DNA of 48,425 nt from Rhizomicrobium sp. (GTDB lineage: Bacteria > Pseudomonadota > Alphaproteobacteria > Micropepsales > Micropepsaceae): assembly GCA_031291635.1 (NCBI GenBank), contig JARLIR010000210.1, positions 1 to 48,425 on the forward strand, read 5' to 3'. Below the pieces are notes generated by a model. The model was not told the DNA's origin, made no database searches, and worked only from the letters and a program-made list of their open reading frames with translations. A program made the position numbers and the translations under genes. This document shows positions 33,197 through 42,338 of this stretch, piece after piece (within the stretch, counting starts at the first letter, position 1; each line of letters begins with the position of its first letter).

Positions 33197-35392
33197 TCAG
33201 CGCGACGTAGCGTCGTTTGATGGCGTCGCCTGATGTGCCTTCGGTTTCTTGACGGGTAAGGGCACGGCAGGCACCGGCGGACTTAGTATTTTCACCGGTG
33301 GGGGCGCACCCGGCGCATAAAGATCCGCCAATATCCGCAAGGACGCCTCGCGACTACCCATCCGGTCACGGTAAACTTCCAGGTTTTCCACGATCCGCTG
33401 CACATAATTCCGCGTCTCGCCGAATGGAATGGACTCAATCCAGTCGATGGGATCGGTCGCAGAACTCCTGGGGTCACCAAAGGCGGTGATCCAACGCCGC
33501 ACATTACCCTCACCGGCATTATAGGCGGCAGCCGAGACGATCACAGAATTGCCCCAAGTCGCCAGATAACTGGAAAACTCCGTCATCCCCAATTGCATGT
33601 TGTAGGGCACATCCGTCGTTAGTGCGTTCGGACGATAGGGCAGGCCGGCGCGCCGCGCATTGGCTTTGGCCGAGGCCAAGGTGAGCTGCATGATCCCGCG
33701 CGCATTGGCGTGGCTGACCGCTTGCGGATCGAATTCGGTTTCCTGGCGGATGATGGCGTGGACGAGGGCGGGCTCGGGGGCAAGGCCAGGGCCGCGGTAG
33801 TCCGGCACGCTGATCACTGGGTAAGCGTATGCCGGAAAGGTCGGGCCGTCATAGCCCATCACTTTGGCCGCGCGTAACGCCACATCACGAAAGCCCATCT
33901 CGCTCAGAGCTTTCAGCAATTGCTTGGCGTGTCCGGCGTCGGGGTGAAGTTCCAGATAGCGCAGCGCGAACACCCGCAGCACATCTTGCGCGCCCAACTC
34001 CCCGAGCACCCGCATCGCCTTGACCAGATCGTCGCGTTCGAAGGCGGCCAGGGAGGGCACGGTTTCGACCTGCGCCGAGGTTAGGCGCAGGTGAGGTGTG
34101 GCATCGATATGGGTGAGTGCTAGCTGGCCATAAAAAGTTTCCGGTACCGCGGCGGCTAGGCTGTAGGCCTGATAGGCTTTGGCGTCGTCACCCAACGCCT
34201 CATAAGTCCGCCCCTGCCAATACTGCGCGCGCGATTTCGAAATTGGCCGCGAAACGCCCTCTGCCAAGCGGACGAAATGCGGCAAGGCCGTCTGGGCATC
34301 TTTCAGGAAGCGCAGCGCGATCCAGCCCGAGAGGAATTCGGCGTCGGCAAATTCGCTGCCGCTGGCAAGACCGGTGTCGGAGACCAGGCGCAAGGCAATC
34401 TCGGCTTTGCCCTCTTTCAGCATCTCGCGCGCGGCGATGTGGGTCTCGATCCAGAGTGGGCTGGGCCGCGTCTTGAAGAGTTCCCGCACCGCGGGGCGCA
34501 GCAGAATCTCGGCGGCGTGGTCGAAGTCGCCGTTCTTACGAGCAGCTCGCGCCTGGTCGAACCAAAGCTTGGGATCACTGGCGAGATCCGCCGAAAGCTC
34601 GGCGACCGTGTGCTGGCCACGCTTGGGGTCGGCGCGCAGGGCGATGCGGGCATTGGCGATCTTCTGCGAGGCGTCATCTACCCGGGCCATTTCACGGCGC
34701 GCAGCGCTGGCCTGATCGGCCCAGATCAGATTGTCGAGGCGGCGGCGGTCGATTTCTGGCGTCAGATAGGCGCCATCTTTCTGCACGATGGCCAGTTCGA
34801 TATCAGGTTCAAACACGCCCGCGGCCCAACCCTCGCGCACCAGACGCGGTCCTGACGCGGTTTTGCCGGTGGCAATCAAAGCCTCGCCGAGCCGGATCAT
34901 ACCGATGGCACTGATGGGGTTGCGCGTACCGAACCAAGCCAGGGTTTGGGCAGGCGGTGTGGCCGGATCCAGCGACTCTTCCGCCCGCACCGTCAGAGTG
35001 CCATGGCGCGGCCAATCAGGGAAATTCCGCAGGAAGCCGTCGATATCGGCGAAGGAGGGCTTGGCATTTTTATCCAGCATCGAGCGCCACTGCACCAAAA
35101 GCCGGGCGGTTGGGTTTTGTCCCATGCGGGCCAGATTCAACGCCTGCGGCCAATCCCCCCGGTCGGCAGCATCGAAGGCGCGCTGAAAAAGATCGTGATC
35201 GGCAGGAGAGAGCACACGAATGGTGGTTTGCCGGCGCTCGGCTTCTGTGTCGCCAGGCGGCAGGGGCTCGCTGTCGCTGATCGGCTTCATGGTGATGGTG
35301 TCGCCCTGGCGAATAATGCCAGGAGCCAGCGGATCTGCCAGCGCCGCCCCGAAAACGAGGACGGCGAGTACAGGCAGAGCGCGGGAAAGCAT
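33197..35392 (-). CDS. slt: Soluble lytic murein transglycosylase
   Basis: 731 residues from ATG 35392. The signal peptide (MLSRALPVLAVLVFGAALA) sends it to the periplasm. A long helical superhelix (U/L domain, about residues 80-550) precedes the C-terminal catalytic SLT domain. There, IIRQETEFDPQAVSHANARG holds the catalytic Glu (family ES/ET), followed by IMQLTLASAK and AAYNAGEGNVRRW. It cleaves peptidoglycan glycan strands with formation of 1,6-anhydromuropeptides. It lies back to back with dapA, so cell-wall synthesis and turnover genes share the 35393-35553 promoter region. Confidence 0.95.
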   Translation of the reverse strand: MLSRALPVLAVLVFGAALADPLAPGIIRQGDTITMKPISDSEPLPPGDTEAERRQTTIRVLSPADHDLFQRAFDAADRGDWPQALNLARMGQNPTARLLVQWRSMLDKNAKPSFADIDGFLRNFPDWPRHGTLTVRAEESLDPATPPAQTLAWFGTRNPISAIGMIRLGEALIATGKTASGPRLVREGWAAGVFEPDIELAIVQKDGAYLTPEIDRRRLDNLIWADQASAARREMARVDDASQKIANARIALRADPKRGQHTVAELSADLASDPKLWFDQARAARKNGDFDHAAEILLRPAVRELFKTRPSPLWIETHIAAREMLKEGKAEIALRLVSDTGLASGSEFADAEFLSGWIALRFLKDAQTALPHFVRLAEGVSRPISKSRAQYWQGRTYEALGDDAKAYQAYSLAAAVPETFYGQLALTHIDATPHLRLTSAQVETVPSLAAFERDDLVKAMRVLGELGAQDVLRVFALRYLELHPDAGHAKQLLKALSEMGFRDVALRAAKVMGYDGPTFPAYAYPVISVPDYRGPGLAPEPALVHAIIRQETEFDPQAVSHANARGIMQLTLASAKANARRAGLPYRPNALTTDVPYNMQLGMTEFSSYLATWGNSVIVSAAAYNAGEGNVRRWITAFGDPRSSATDPIDWIESIPFGETRNYVQRIVENLEVYRDRMGSREASLRILADLYAPGAPPPVKILSPPVPAVPLPVKKPKAHQATPSNDATSR

Positions 35393-35553
35393 GTTTCGGG
35401 TCCGGGAGGTTCCCTGCAACCTTAGCGGCTGGCCAAGACACACTTCAAACAGAATGTGCCCCGGAAGCCGATTTCTCCTGTTGGCCGCGGCTGTAAGAAC
35501 CTTGCCAGCCCGCGCTTTGGCGCTATTTTGACCACCGCTTCACGAGGTGGCCC

Positions 35554-36450
35554 ATGCCGTTTTCACTCAAGGACTTGCAAGGTTCTATTCCTGCCTTGAT
35601 CACGCCAATGAAAGATGGCGCGGTCGATGAGGCCGCATTCCGGCATTTGGTGCGCTGGCAGATCGCGGAGGGCAGCAATGGCCTAGTGCCCTGCGGTACT
35701 ACCGGAGAGTCGCCCACGCTGAGCCATGACGAGCACATGCGGGTGATCGACATGTGCGTTGAGGAAGCTGATGGCCGCGTTCCGGTGATTGCTGGCGCAG
35801 GCTCCAATTCCACCGCCGAAGCCATTTCACTCAGCCGCCACGCCAAGGAAGCAGGCGCTGACGCCGTGCTTTCGGTGACCGGCTACTACAACAAACCCTC
35901 GCAAGAGGGTATTTACCGCCATTACGCCGCCATCGCCGAGGCGGTGGATATTCCGATCATCCTCTACAACATTCCGGCCCGGGCCATTGTTGAGATCGGC
36001 GTCGAGACCATGGCGCGGCTGTCAAAGCTGCCGAACATCGTCGGTACCAAGGACGCCACCGCCAATCTCGCCCGGGTGCTGCGCGAGCGCGCCTCCTGCG
36101 GCCCCGATTGGATCCAGCTTTCCGGTGAAGACGGCACGGCGCTCGCCTACATGATTCAGGGTGCCCAAGGCTGCATCTCGGTCACAGCCAATGTGGCGCC
36201 GAAGCTTTGTTCGGACTTCCAGCGCGCCGCCCGCGAAGGCAATTGGCCGAAGGCGCTAGAACTCCAGAAAAAGTTGATGCCGCTGCACGACGCCATGTTC
36301 TGCCAGCCGAGCCCGGCGCCGGTGAAATACGCCGCCTCGCTGCTCGGTCTGTGCACGGATCAGGTTCGCCTGCCCATGATGGCCGCCACCGACATCTCCC
36401 GCGCCACGGTCCGCGCCGCCATGCTCGAAGTGGGGTTGATTAAAGAGTAG
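35554..36450 (+). CDS. dapA: 4-hydroxy-tetrahydrodipicolinate synthase
   Basis: 298 residues. DapA condenses pyruvate with aspartate semialdehyde for lysine and diaminopimelate. The substrate loop GLVPCGTTGESPTLSHDEH, the tyrosine of VTGYYNKPSQEGIYRHY, and the Schiff-base lysine in NIVGTKDATANL are present. ATG 35554 has GAGGTGG 6 bases upstream. It precedes smpB, but a mirrored repeat element separates the two genes. Confidence 0.97.
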   Translation: MPFSLKDLQGSIPALITPMKDGAVDEAAFRHLVRWQIAEGSNGLVPCGTTGESPTLSHDEHMRVIDMCVEEADGRVPVIAGAGSNSTAEAISLSRHAKEAGADAVLSVTGYYNKPSQEGIYRHYAAIAEAVDIPIILYNIPARAIVEIGVETMARLSKLPNIVGTKDATANLARVLRERASCGPDWIQLSGEDGTALAYMIQGAQGCISVTANVAPKLCSDFQRAAREGNWPKALELQKKLMPLHDAMFCQPSPAPVKYAASLLGLCTDQVRLPMMAATDISRATVRAAMLEVGLIKE

Positions 36451-36462
36451 GGCTGCCCCCAC

Positions 36463-36589
36463 TTGTCATGGCCCGCAACAGCGGGCCATCCAGGGGAAAC
36501 AAGGCCCTGGCGATGTATGTGGACGGTGCTCTTACTATGTGGCCTATCCGGGCGTAACCTGGATGGCCCGCTGTTGCGGGCCATGACAA
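36463..36589. repeat. REP-like mirrored palindromic repeat (BIME-type)
   Basis: A 32-base arm (36463-36494) recurs as an exact reverse complement (36558-36589) around a 63-base centre. Each arm is itself a hairpin with a GGCCCGC/GCGGGCC stem. Similar 'ATGGCCCGC...GCGGGCCAT' extragenic palindromes are common in alphaproteobacterial genomes (knowledge), where REP-like elements move with REP-associated transposases. It fills the dapA-smpB gap and reaches 20 bases before the smpB start. Confidence 0.85.
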
Positions 36590-36609
36590 CCAAGAATGAG
36601 AGCCCCTCT

Positions 36610-37086
36610 GTGGCCAAGAAGAACAAAGACGACGAGCGCAAGATCGTCGCCGAAAACCGCAAGGCCCGTTACAGCTACGCCATCGAATCCGTCTTCGAGG
36701 CAGGCATCATGCTGACCGGCTCAGAAGTGAAATCGTTGCGCACCGGCCATGCGACGATCGCGGAGTCTTACGCCCAGGCTAAGGATGGCGAGGTTTTGCT
36801 GATCAACGCCAATTTTCCCGAATATACCCAGGCCAATCGCTTCGGCCACGAGCCTAAGCGCATCCGCAAGCTGCTGCTGCATAGGGCTGAAATTGCCAAG
36901 CTCTCGGTTGCCGTGCAGCGTGAAGGTCTGACGCTGATCCCCCTCAAGCTCTATTTTACGCCCAAAGGCATCGCCAAGATCGAGATCGGCGTCGCCAAGG
37001 GCAAGAAACTCCACGACAAGCGCGAAAGCGAAAAGAGCCGCGATTGGGAACGCGACAAAGCCCGCCTGCTGCGCGCGCGGGGGTAG
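36610..37086 (+). CDS. smpB: SsrA-binding protein SmpB
   Basis: 158 residues from GTG 36610 (GAGAG upstream), the usual SmpB length. SmpB delivers tmRNA to stalled ribosomes. Diagnostic parts are [43 protein letters not shown], and the basic C-terminal tail [20 protein letters not shown]. An in-frame ATG at 36583 lies inside the palindromic repeat and has no ribosome binding site, so I prefer the GTG. Confidence 0.95.
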   Translation: MAKKNKDDERKIVAENRKARYSYAIESVFEAGIMLTGSEVKSLRTGHATIAESYAQAKDGEVLLINANFPEYTQANRFGHEPKRIRKLLLHRAEIAKLSVAVQREGLTLIPLKLYFTPKGIAKIEIGVAKGKKLHDKRESEKSRDWERDKARLLRARG

Positions 37087-37118
37087 CGCCTCGCCATTCG
37101 CCATATTAGAATGCTTCT

Positions 37119-37784
37119 ATGGCAGGCGATCCCAGCGATTTCCGAGAAATCAACGACAAGCTCGTGCGCTCGAAGGCGCAATGGGCGGCCGATAAGCGCT
37201 TGATTACCGGCCGGCCGGACCTTGGTCACGTCAACCGCCTGCCGCCGGGACAGAAGGAAGTGAAGACGTGGCCGGTGCTCGATTTGGGCGCCCAACCCGA
37301 TGTGGCGCCAGAGCGCTGGCGTCTACGCATTGGTGGCCTCGTGGAAAACCCGCTCCATTGGACCCTGCAGGAATTCATGGCCCTGCCGCAGCTGGATTTT
37401 ATCTCCGACATCCACTGCGTCACACAGTGGAGTCGTTTCGACAATCATTGGCGCGGCGTCTCGGCGAGGACCTTGCTGGAGCTCGTCAAGCCCAAGCCGG
37501 AAGCCGCGCATGTCATCTTCACCGCTTACGATGGCTACACCACCAATGTGAAGCTGCAGGTTTTTGCGGACGACAACGTGCTGCTGGCGCACAGCTGGGA
37601 GGGCAAGCCTATCAGCCGCGAGCATGGCGGTCCGGTCCGGGTCGTCATCCCTGATTGGTACCTCTGGAAAAGCGCCAAATGGGTAACGCGGATCGAACTC
37701 GTCGCCGCCGATCAGCCGGGCTTCTGGGAAACCCGCGGCTACCACAACGAAGGCGATCCATGGAACGAAGAACGCTATAGCTGA
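37119..37784 (+). CDS. Sulfite-oxidase-like molybdopterin oxidoreductase
   Basis: 221 residues of the YedY/sulfite oxidase superfamily (COG2041). The molybdenum-binding cysteine is in DIHCVTQWSRF. The motif VKTWPVLDLG near the N-terminus, the loop DNVLLAHSWEGKPISREHGGPVR and the IPDWYLWKSAKWV segment are family-typical. There is no Tat signal or membrane anchor, so it is a soluble cytoplasmic form. The natural substrate is unknown. It follows smpB by 32 bases. Confidence 0.92.
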   Translation: MAGDPSDFREINDKLVRSKAQWAADKRLITGRPDLGHVNRLPPGQKEVKTWPVLDLGAQPDVAPERWRLRIGGLVENPLHWTLQEFMALPQLDFISDIHCVTQWSRFDNHWRGVSARTLLELVKPKPEAAHVIFTAYDGYTTNVKLQVFADDNVLLAHSWEGKPISREHGGPVRVVIPDWYLWKSAKWVTRIELVAADQPGFWETRGYHNEGDPWNEERYS

Positions 37785-37786
37785 TG

Positions 37787-38437
37787 CTAGCTAAGCGCTA
37801 TTTTCTTGGCCTGTTTGACCACCGCATCAAACATCGCCTCTGTGAGGACACCTGTGTTGGTGTTGTAGCGTGAGCAATGATAGCTCGAGATCAGGGTGAT
37901 GTCCTCGACCTTATAGGCCACGCCGTGCTTGAACGGATATTGCGATTTGCGCAGGGCCAAGGCATCGCAAACGCTGTCATGTGCCACTTTGCCGAGGGCA
38001 AAGATGGTCCGCAGATTGCCCATGCCTTCGAGCAGTGACAGCAGAAAACGGCGACAAGTCTTGGTCTCGTAGGGCAGGGGCTTGTTTTCTGGCGGCACAC
38101 AGCGCACGGCATTAGTGATCATGCAGCCCGTCAGCTTCAGCCCGTCATCGGGCCGCTCGTCATATTGCCCGCTCGCCAGCCCATGTTTGAGCAGCATCTT
38201 GTACAAAAGATCGCCCGCCCAATCGCCCGTAAAGGGGCGCCCGGTGCGATTGGCGCCCTTAAGGCCCGGCGCCAACCCTACAATCAACAGCTGCGCATTG
38301 GTTTGGCCGAAACTTGGCACTGGCCCGTTGAAGAACTCGGGATAGCTGCGCTTATTGTCGTCGCGAAAGGCGGCAAGGCGGGGGCAAAGCTTACAATTGC
38401 GGGGCGGTTCAAGGATCATCGTCTGTTTATAGGACAT
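37787..38437 (-). CDS. Uracil-DNA glycosylase, family 4/5 (Fe-S type)
   Basis: 216 residues from ATG 38437; a TTG at 38458 is possible. Cysteines of the Fe-S cluster are seen in CKLCPRL near the N-terminus, RCVPPEN and KTCRRFL in the middle. Motif A is GLAPGLKGANRTGRPFTGD and motif B is SYHCSRYNTNTG. The GANRTGRPFTGD pattern and SYHCSRYNTNTG are closest to family 5 (UdgB), which removes uracil and some other damaged bases. It converges on the molybdoenzyme gene, with the stops 2 bases apart. Confidence 0.92.
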   Translation of the reverse strand: MSYKQTMILEPPRNCKLCPRLAAFRDDNKRSYPEFFNGPVPSFGQTNAQLLIVGLAPGLKGANRTGRPFTGDWAGDLLYKMLLKHGLASGQYDERPDDGLKLTGCMITNAVRCVPPENKPLPYETKTCRRFLLSLLEGMGNLRTIFALGKVAHDSVCDALALRKSQYPFKHGVAYKVEDITLISSYHCSRYNTNTGVLTEAMFDAVVKQAKKIALS

Positions 38438-38537
38438 GCCGCGCGCGGCCTTGCCCAACTTCTTTCAAAAGCCAAAGGAATGGCGAAGAGTATCTTCGAA
38501 CCACCGCTGCCATTTGCAACAATAGCGATCTTACCGC

Positions 38538-39110
38538 CTAGGGCACTGTTTGTTCGCCGGGGGCGTGCGGCGTGCGCATTCCGCCTTCGCGCATGATCAG
38601 CGGCTTTAGCTCTTCCAATTCAATGAAATTGTCCGCCTGACGGCGCAATTCGTCGGAGACCATCGGCGGTTGCGTGCGGATGGTCGATACCACGCTAACG
38701 CGTCGGCCTTTGCGTTGAGCCGCCTCCACCAAGCGGCGGAAATCGCCGTCGCCCGAGAAAATGACGATGTGATCGACCTGGTCGCTGAGCTCCATCACAT
38801 CGATGGCGAGCTCGATATCCATGTTGCCTTTTACGCGGCGGCGCCCTTGCGCATCGGTGAATTCCTTGAGCGGCTTGGTCACCACCGAAAAGCCGTTGTA
38901 GTCGAGCCAATCAACCAAGGGACGTAAGGGCGAAAATTCCTGGTCTTCCGCTACGGCCGTATAATAAAAGGCGCGAACCAGCACGCCTTTGCGCGCGAAA
39001 AGTTCCAGCAAACGCTTATAGTCAATATCAAATTGTAATCCTTTAGCGGCGCCGTACAAATTGGCGCCATCAATGAAGAGTGCTAATTTTTCCTGCGGAT
39101 AGAAGAGCAT
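38538..39110 (-). CDS. NYN-domain (LabA/DUF88) protein, putative ribonuclease
   Basis: 190 residues from ATG 39110, with GGAGGT 6 bases upstream. The PIN-like NYN core is clear: LALFIDGANLYGAAKGL with the first acidic residue, VKGNMDIELAIDVMEL, and IFSGDGDFRRLVEAAQRKGRRV with the second acidic cluster. C-terminal ELRRQADNFIELEEL is typical of LabA-like proteins. NYN proteins usually cut RNA; the target is unknown. It is divergent from folK across a 99-base gap. Confidence 0.9.
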   Translation of the reverse strand: MLFYPQEKLALFIDGANLYGAAKGLQFDIDYKRLLELFARKGVLVRAFYYTAVAEDQEFSPLRPLVDWLDYNGFSVVTKPLKEFTDAQGRRRVKGNMDIELAIDVMELSDQVDHIVIFSGDGDFRRLVEAAQRKGRRVSVVSTIRTQPPMVSDELRRQADNFIELEELKPLIMREGGMRTPHAPGEQTVP

Positions 39111-39209
39111 AATGACCTCCGAAAAAATAAGGCGACCGTTCGGACAAAATTTTCCGAGGCCTTTTGATAGTTCTATCCCAATCGCAAACCGGCGCAAGCG
39201 GGGGACACC

Positions 39210-39704
39210 GTGATCCTGCTGGCACTTGGCGCAAACATTTCTTCGCCCGTCGGGCCGCCTAGTGCTACCTTACAGGCAGCGTTGAATGCCATGGCTGCAC
39301 AAAAAATCTGCGTGCTGAAGGTTTCGGCATTCTACCAAACGCCCGCATGGCCCGACCCGTCAGAGCCCGCTTTCGTCAATGCGGTGGCGTTGGTCGAAAC
39401 CAGTCTTGATCCGCCAGCCTTGTTGACCGCGTTGCATGCACTCGAAGCGCAATTCGGGCGCCTCAGAACGCGATCCAACGCACCACGTACATTGGATATC
39501 GATCTGCTGGACTATGATGGCGGGGTGGAAGAGGGCTGGCCCCTGCTGCCGCATCCGCGCCTCGCCGAGCGTGCGTTCGTCCTGGTGCCGCTTGCCGATG
39601 TCGCGCCGGATTGGCGTCACCCCTTGTCCGGCCGGGCACTTGCAGAGCTCTTGGAGGCGCTGCCAAAAAGCGAGAGAACCGCGATAAAACGGCTTAATCC
39701 CTAG
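39210..39704 (+). CDS. folK: HPPK, 7,8-dihydro-6-hydroxymethylpterin pyrophosphokinase
   Basis: 164 residues from GTG 39210 (GGGGG 8 bases upstream). FolK transfers pyrophosphate from ATP to the pterin in folate synthesis. The sequence shows LLALGANISSPVG, SAFYQTPAWPDPSEPAFVNAV, LEAQFGRLRTRSNAPRTLDIDLL and the HPRLAERAFVLVPL strand. folB and folP are not adjacent. Confidence 0.95.
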   Translation: MILLALGANISSPVGPPSATLQAALNAMAAQKICVLKVSAFYQTPAWPDPSEPAFVNAVALVETSLDPPALLTALHALEAQFGRLRTRSNAPRTLDIDLLDYDGGVEEGWPLLPHPRLAERAFVLVPLADVAPDWRHPLSGRALAELLEALPKSERTAIKRLNP

Positions 39705-39808
39705 CAAATATGCGCTGAGAGTCAGCCTCATTCAAACCGACGGGCGCACGATTTCTTCCGGCGCGGAACCGTGCTTAACATTGTAGATGAGGTCTTGCGG
39801 GGGATGTC

Positions 39809-40663
39809 ATGTTGCAATCGATTTTCCAGTCCTGGATCACGCCTGTCGATGTGTTCGGCGTGGCGGTACCGGCCTTTGTGCTTTGGAAGGAACTGTGGTT
39901 CACGCTTCTTGTGCTGAGCGTTATCGTGATCTCAGGCTTTCGTATTGCCCAGCAATATGAGCGCTCGCTGGTTTTCCGCTTTGGGCGTTATTCCCGTACG
40001 GCGGGTCCGGGATTGTTCTGGATCGTTCCTTTTGGCATCGAATTCGCCCGCAAGGTTGACATCCGCGTACTGACAGATGGCGTCGAGAAGCAGGAAGCGA
40101 TGACGCGTGACAGCGTCCCGATCCAGGTCAACGCCGTTATCTGGTATCGGATCGTCAAACCCAACCTCGCAGTGATCGAGGTTCAAGACGTGCGCGATGC
40201 GGTGATTCAGGTGGCGCTCACCACCTTACGTAATGTGATCGGCCAACATCCGCTCGATGATGTTTTGAAAGAGCGCGAAAAGATGGCCTTACTGATCAAG
40301 ACCCGCGTGGATCAGGTAACGGAGGCTTGGGGCGTAGAAGTCCAAAACGTCGAGATGAAGAACATCGAAATCCCGGCCTCGATGCAACGCGCCATGGCTC
40401 AGGAGGCCGAGGCCCTACGCGAAAAGCGCGCCCGCATCATCAAGGCGGAAGCCGAATTTGAAGCGGCTAAGCTGCTCCAAGAAGCCGGTCGCGAGATCAT
40501 GCGCACACCGGCTTCGCTGGAGCTGCGCCGCATGCAGATGCTGACCGAGATCGGCGCCGAGCAGAACACTATGACCGTGGTGATGATGCCGAGCGAATTT
40601 GTCGAGGCCGCCAAGGCCATCGGTCAGGGCTTTTCGGTCAAACAGATCCCGCCTGCCGAATGA
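39809..40663 (+). CDS. Stomatin/slipin SPFH-domain membrane protein
   Basis: 284 residues. One N-terminal membrane segment (LWFTLLVLSVIVISGFRIA) is followed by an SPFH domain: QQYERSLVFRFGRYSRTAGPGLFWIVPF, then DSVPIQVNAVIWYRIVKP and VALTTLRNVIGQHPLDDVL. A coiled coil (AQEAEALREKRARIIKAEAEFEAA) follows. Such proteins assemble into large membrane rings and often regulate a partner protease (NfeD). No nfeD is next to it here; the neighbour is a DUF3574 gene. Confidence 0.93.
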   Translation: MLQSIFQSWITPVDVFGVAVPAFVLWKELWFTLLVLSVIVISGFRIAQQYERSLVFRFGRYSRTAGPGLFWIVPFGIEFARKVDIRVLTDGVEKQEAMTRDSVPIQVNAVIWYRIVKPNLAVIEVQDVRDAVIQVALTTLRNVIGQHPLDDVLKEREKMALLIKTRVDQVTEAWGVEVQNVEMKNIEIPASMQRAMAQEAEALREKRARIIKAEAEFEAAKLLQEAGREIMRTPASLELRRMQMLTEIGAEQNTMTVVMMPSEFVEAAKAIGQGFSVKQIPPAE

Positions 40664-40717
40664 TCTGGCGCTTGCCATAGAACACAAGGCCCGCTCTTCT
40701 AGTGTTGAGAGGGCGAG

Positions 40718-41113
40718 ATGGTGCGCATCACAAGGGTCATATTGGCGTTATGCCTGTCGGGTGGTGTGGCTGTGGCTGGGACGCGCTGCCCCTCTGGCCT
40801 CCTGCCCATGACGAAAGCGGAACTGTTCTTTGGCCTCAGCATCGGGGTTGGTAGGCAGGTCAGCGATGCTGACTGGCAACGCTTTACTGATGAAGTGATC
40901 ACGCCGCGCTTTCCCGATGGCCTGACCATCGAAGACGCCCGCGGGCAATGGAAAGGCGTCGACGGGATTACGCGCGAAGGTGCCAAACACCTGATAATTG
41001 TGCTGCCATCCCGCGACACCGCCAAGCTCGATGCCATTCGCGCGGCCTATAAAGCGCGCTTCCATCAGGATTCGGTCTTGCTGGTTGTGAGCCGCGTTTG
41101 CGGTTCCTTTTGA
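40718..41113 (+). CDS. DUF3574 secreted protein
   Basis: 131 residues. A signal peptide (MVRITRVILALCLSGGVAVAG) precedes a DUF3574-like domain: AELFFGLSIGVGRQVSDADWQRF, then ITPRFPDGLTIEDARGQWKG and LIIVLPSRDTAKL. The last residues contain a cysteine (RVCGSF) that could pair with Cys of TRCPSG. Function of the family is unknown. The ribosome binding site is GAGGGCGAG. Confidence 0.85.
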   Translation: MVRITRVILALCLSGGVAVAGTRCPSGLLPMTKAELFFGLSIGVGRQVSDADWQRFTDEVITPRFPDGLTIEDARGQWKGVDGITREGAKHLIIVLPSRDTAKLDAIRAAYKARFHQDSVLLVVSRVCGSF

Positions 41114-41155
41114 CGCCTGTTTCGCTAAGCTGAAGCGAACTCATCGGGGGCGCGT

Positions 41156-41695
41156 ATGTCGAAAGAGCTGATTCCATACATTGTACCGGTCTTGGTGTTG
41201 GCACTGGTCTCATGGCGGTTGTATCGCAATGCCGGTGGCCGTCCGATCAAGCCGCAAATGCTGTGGCTCAGGCCCGCCATCCTGGTTGTTTTCCTGGGGC
41301 TGAGCTTCCTCCACCCGCCTGTGATCACGCCTTTTTCGCTGGCCGTGTTTGCAGTCGCCGCCATGCTCGGAATTGGCTTTGGCTATGTCCTGGCCAGTCA
41401 CCAGACGCTCACCATCGATCAGGCTACCGGCACCATCACGTCGAAGATGTCGCCGGTCGGAATCGTGCTGTTTCTGGGGCTTTTCGCGCTGCGCTTCGCC
41501 ATGCGCACCGCCATGACCGGCGGCCAGCCGGGGCAGGGCGCCACCCACCAATCGGCCACCGTCCTTATGTATACGGAGGTCGGCTTGATCTTCGTCCTGG
41601 GGTTGGTCGCGGCCCAGGCTTGGGAGACGTGGCGGCGGGCCAAGCCCTTGCTCGACGGCCACGCCGCGGGAAAAGCCCAGCAAAGCGCGGAATAG
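41156..41695 (+). CDS. CcdC-like (DUF1453) integral membrane protein
   Basis: 179 residues with four hydrophobic segments (IPYIVPVLVLALVSW; PAILVVFLGLSFL; LAVFAVAAMLGIGFGYVLA; MYTEVGLIFVLGLVAAQAW). The layout matches CcdC/DUF1453 proteins sometimes linked to cytochrome c maturation, although the role is not proven. The ribosome binding site is GGGGGC before ATG 41156. It follows the DUF3574 gene by 42 bases. Confidence 0.75.
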   Translation: MSKELIPYIVPVLVLALVSWRLYRNAGGRPIKPQMLWLRPAILVVFLGLSFLHPPVITPFSLAVFAVAAMLGIGFGYVLASHQTLTIDQATGTITSKMSPVGIVLFLGLFALRFAMRTAMTGGQPGQGATHQSATVLMYTEVGLIFVLGLVAAQAWETWRRAKPLLDGHAAGKAQQSAE

Positions 41696-41712
41696 CGTGC
41701 GGAAATAGAGTC

Positions 41713-41741
41713 TTGCCCCGGCCTTGCGTTTCCTTTAGGTT
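41713..41741 (+). promoter_or_regulatory. Candidate rpoZ promoter
   Basis: TTGCCC (41713-41718) and TAGGTT (41736-41741) are separated by 17 bases. A start near 41749 leaves about 62 bases before the rpoZ ATG. The -10 sequence is the same as at the rpmG promoter candidate. Confidence 0.5.
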
Positions 41742-41810
41742 CCGCGGCCTCCCGAAATTTTGCAGGGTCCAAACCGGCTTGGGCCAAAACAGTTAGGGTA
41801 TGACACCGAT

Positions 41811-42197
41811 ATGGCACGCGTCACCGTTGAAGACTGCGTTGATAAAATCCCGAACCGCTTCGATCTGGTTCTGTCGGCCTCGTTCCGGGCCCGCCAGCTA
41901 TCCGGTGGGGCTGAGACGCTGGTCGATCGCGACCGCGACAAAAACCCGGTCGTGGCGCTGCGCGAGATCGCGGCCCAGGTCCTGACCCCGGAAAATCTGC
42001 GCGAAGATCACATCAAGTCGCTGCAGAAGCATGCCGAGGTCGACGAGCCTGAGGAGGCCCGTTCCGACGCCGACGATGCGCGTGAAGATCCGCAATTCCG
42101 TCAGGTGACGGAAGAAGAGCTGCTGCGCGCCCTCACCAGCGAGGCCCAGCGCCGCGCCGAGCCGCAGCCGGAGCCGGTCGAAGACTACGACGAGTAA
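41811..42197 (+). CDS. rpoZ: RNA polymerase omega subunit
   Basis: 128 residues. Omega helps assemble the core polymerase and forms part of the ppGpp site in proteobacteria. [23 protein letters not shown] and [23 protein letters not shown] are diagnostic. The C-terminal half is a long acidic extension ([16 protein letters not shown], later [12 protein letters not shown]), as in other alphaproteobacteria. It sits next to the (p)ppGpp synthetase gene, the common alphaproteobacterial arrangement. Confidence 0.97.
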   Translation: MARVTVEDCVDKIPNRFDLVLSASFRARQLSGGAETLVDRDRDKNPVVALREIAAQVLTPENLREDHIKSLQKHAEVDEPEEARSDADDAREDPQFRQVTEEELLRALTSEAQRRAEPQPEPVEDYDE

Positions 42198-42229
42198 TCG
42201 CCGCAGATTTGCCGCAAAGAAATTCGCGC

Positions 42230-42260
42230 AAGGCCGGGTGCAAACCCGGCCTTTGTTTTT
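42230..42260 (+). terminator. Intrinsic terminator after rpoZ
   Basis: A perfect 10-bp stem (42230-42239 with 42244-42253) around a GCAA loop is followed by TGTTTTT. It separates rpoZ from the downstream (p)ppGpp synthetase gene. Confidence 0.9.
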
Positions 42261-42338
42261 GTGCGCGCTGCTGTTTGTAGGTTTTTAGGGTTCAGCGAAC
42301 ATCCTTGGTTCTGCATTCCCTGGAACTGTGCCTATATT

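Noticed and set aside
36463..36609. Upstream extension of smpB through the palindromic repeat
   Set aside because: Residues from the repeat have no counterpart in SmpB, and the GTG at 36610 has a ribosome binding site and gives the usual length.
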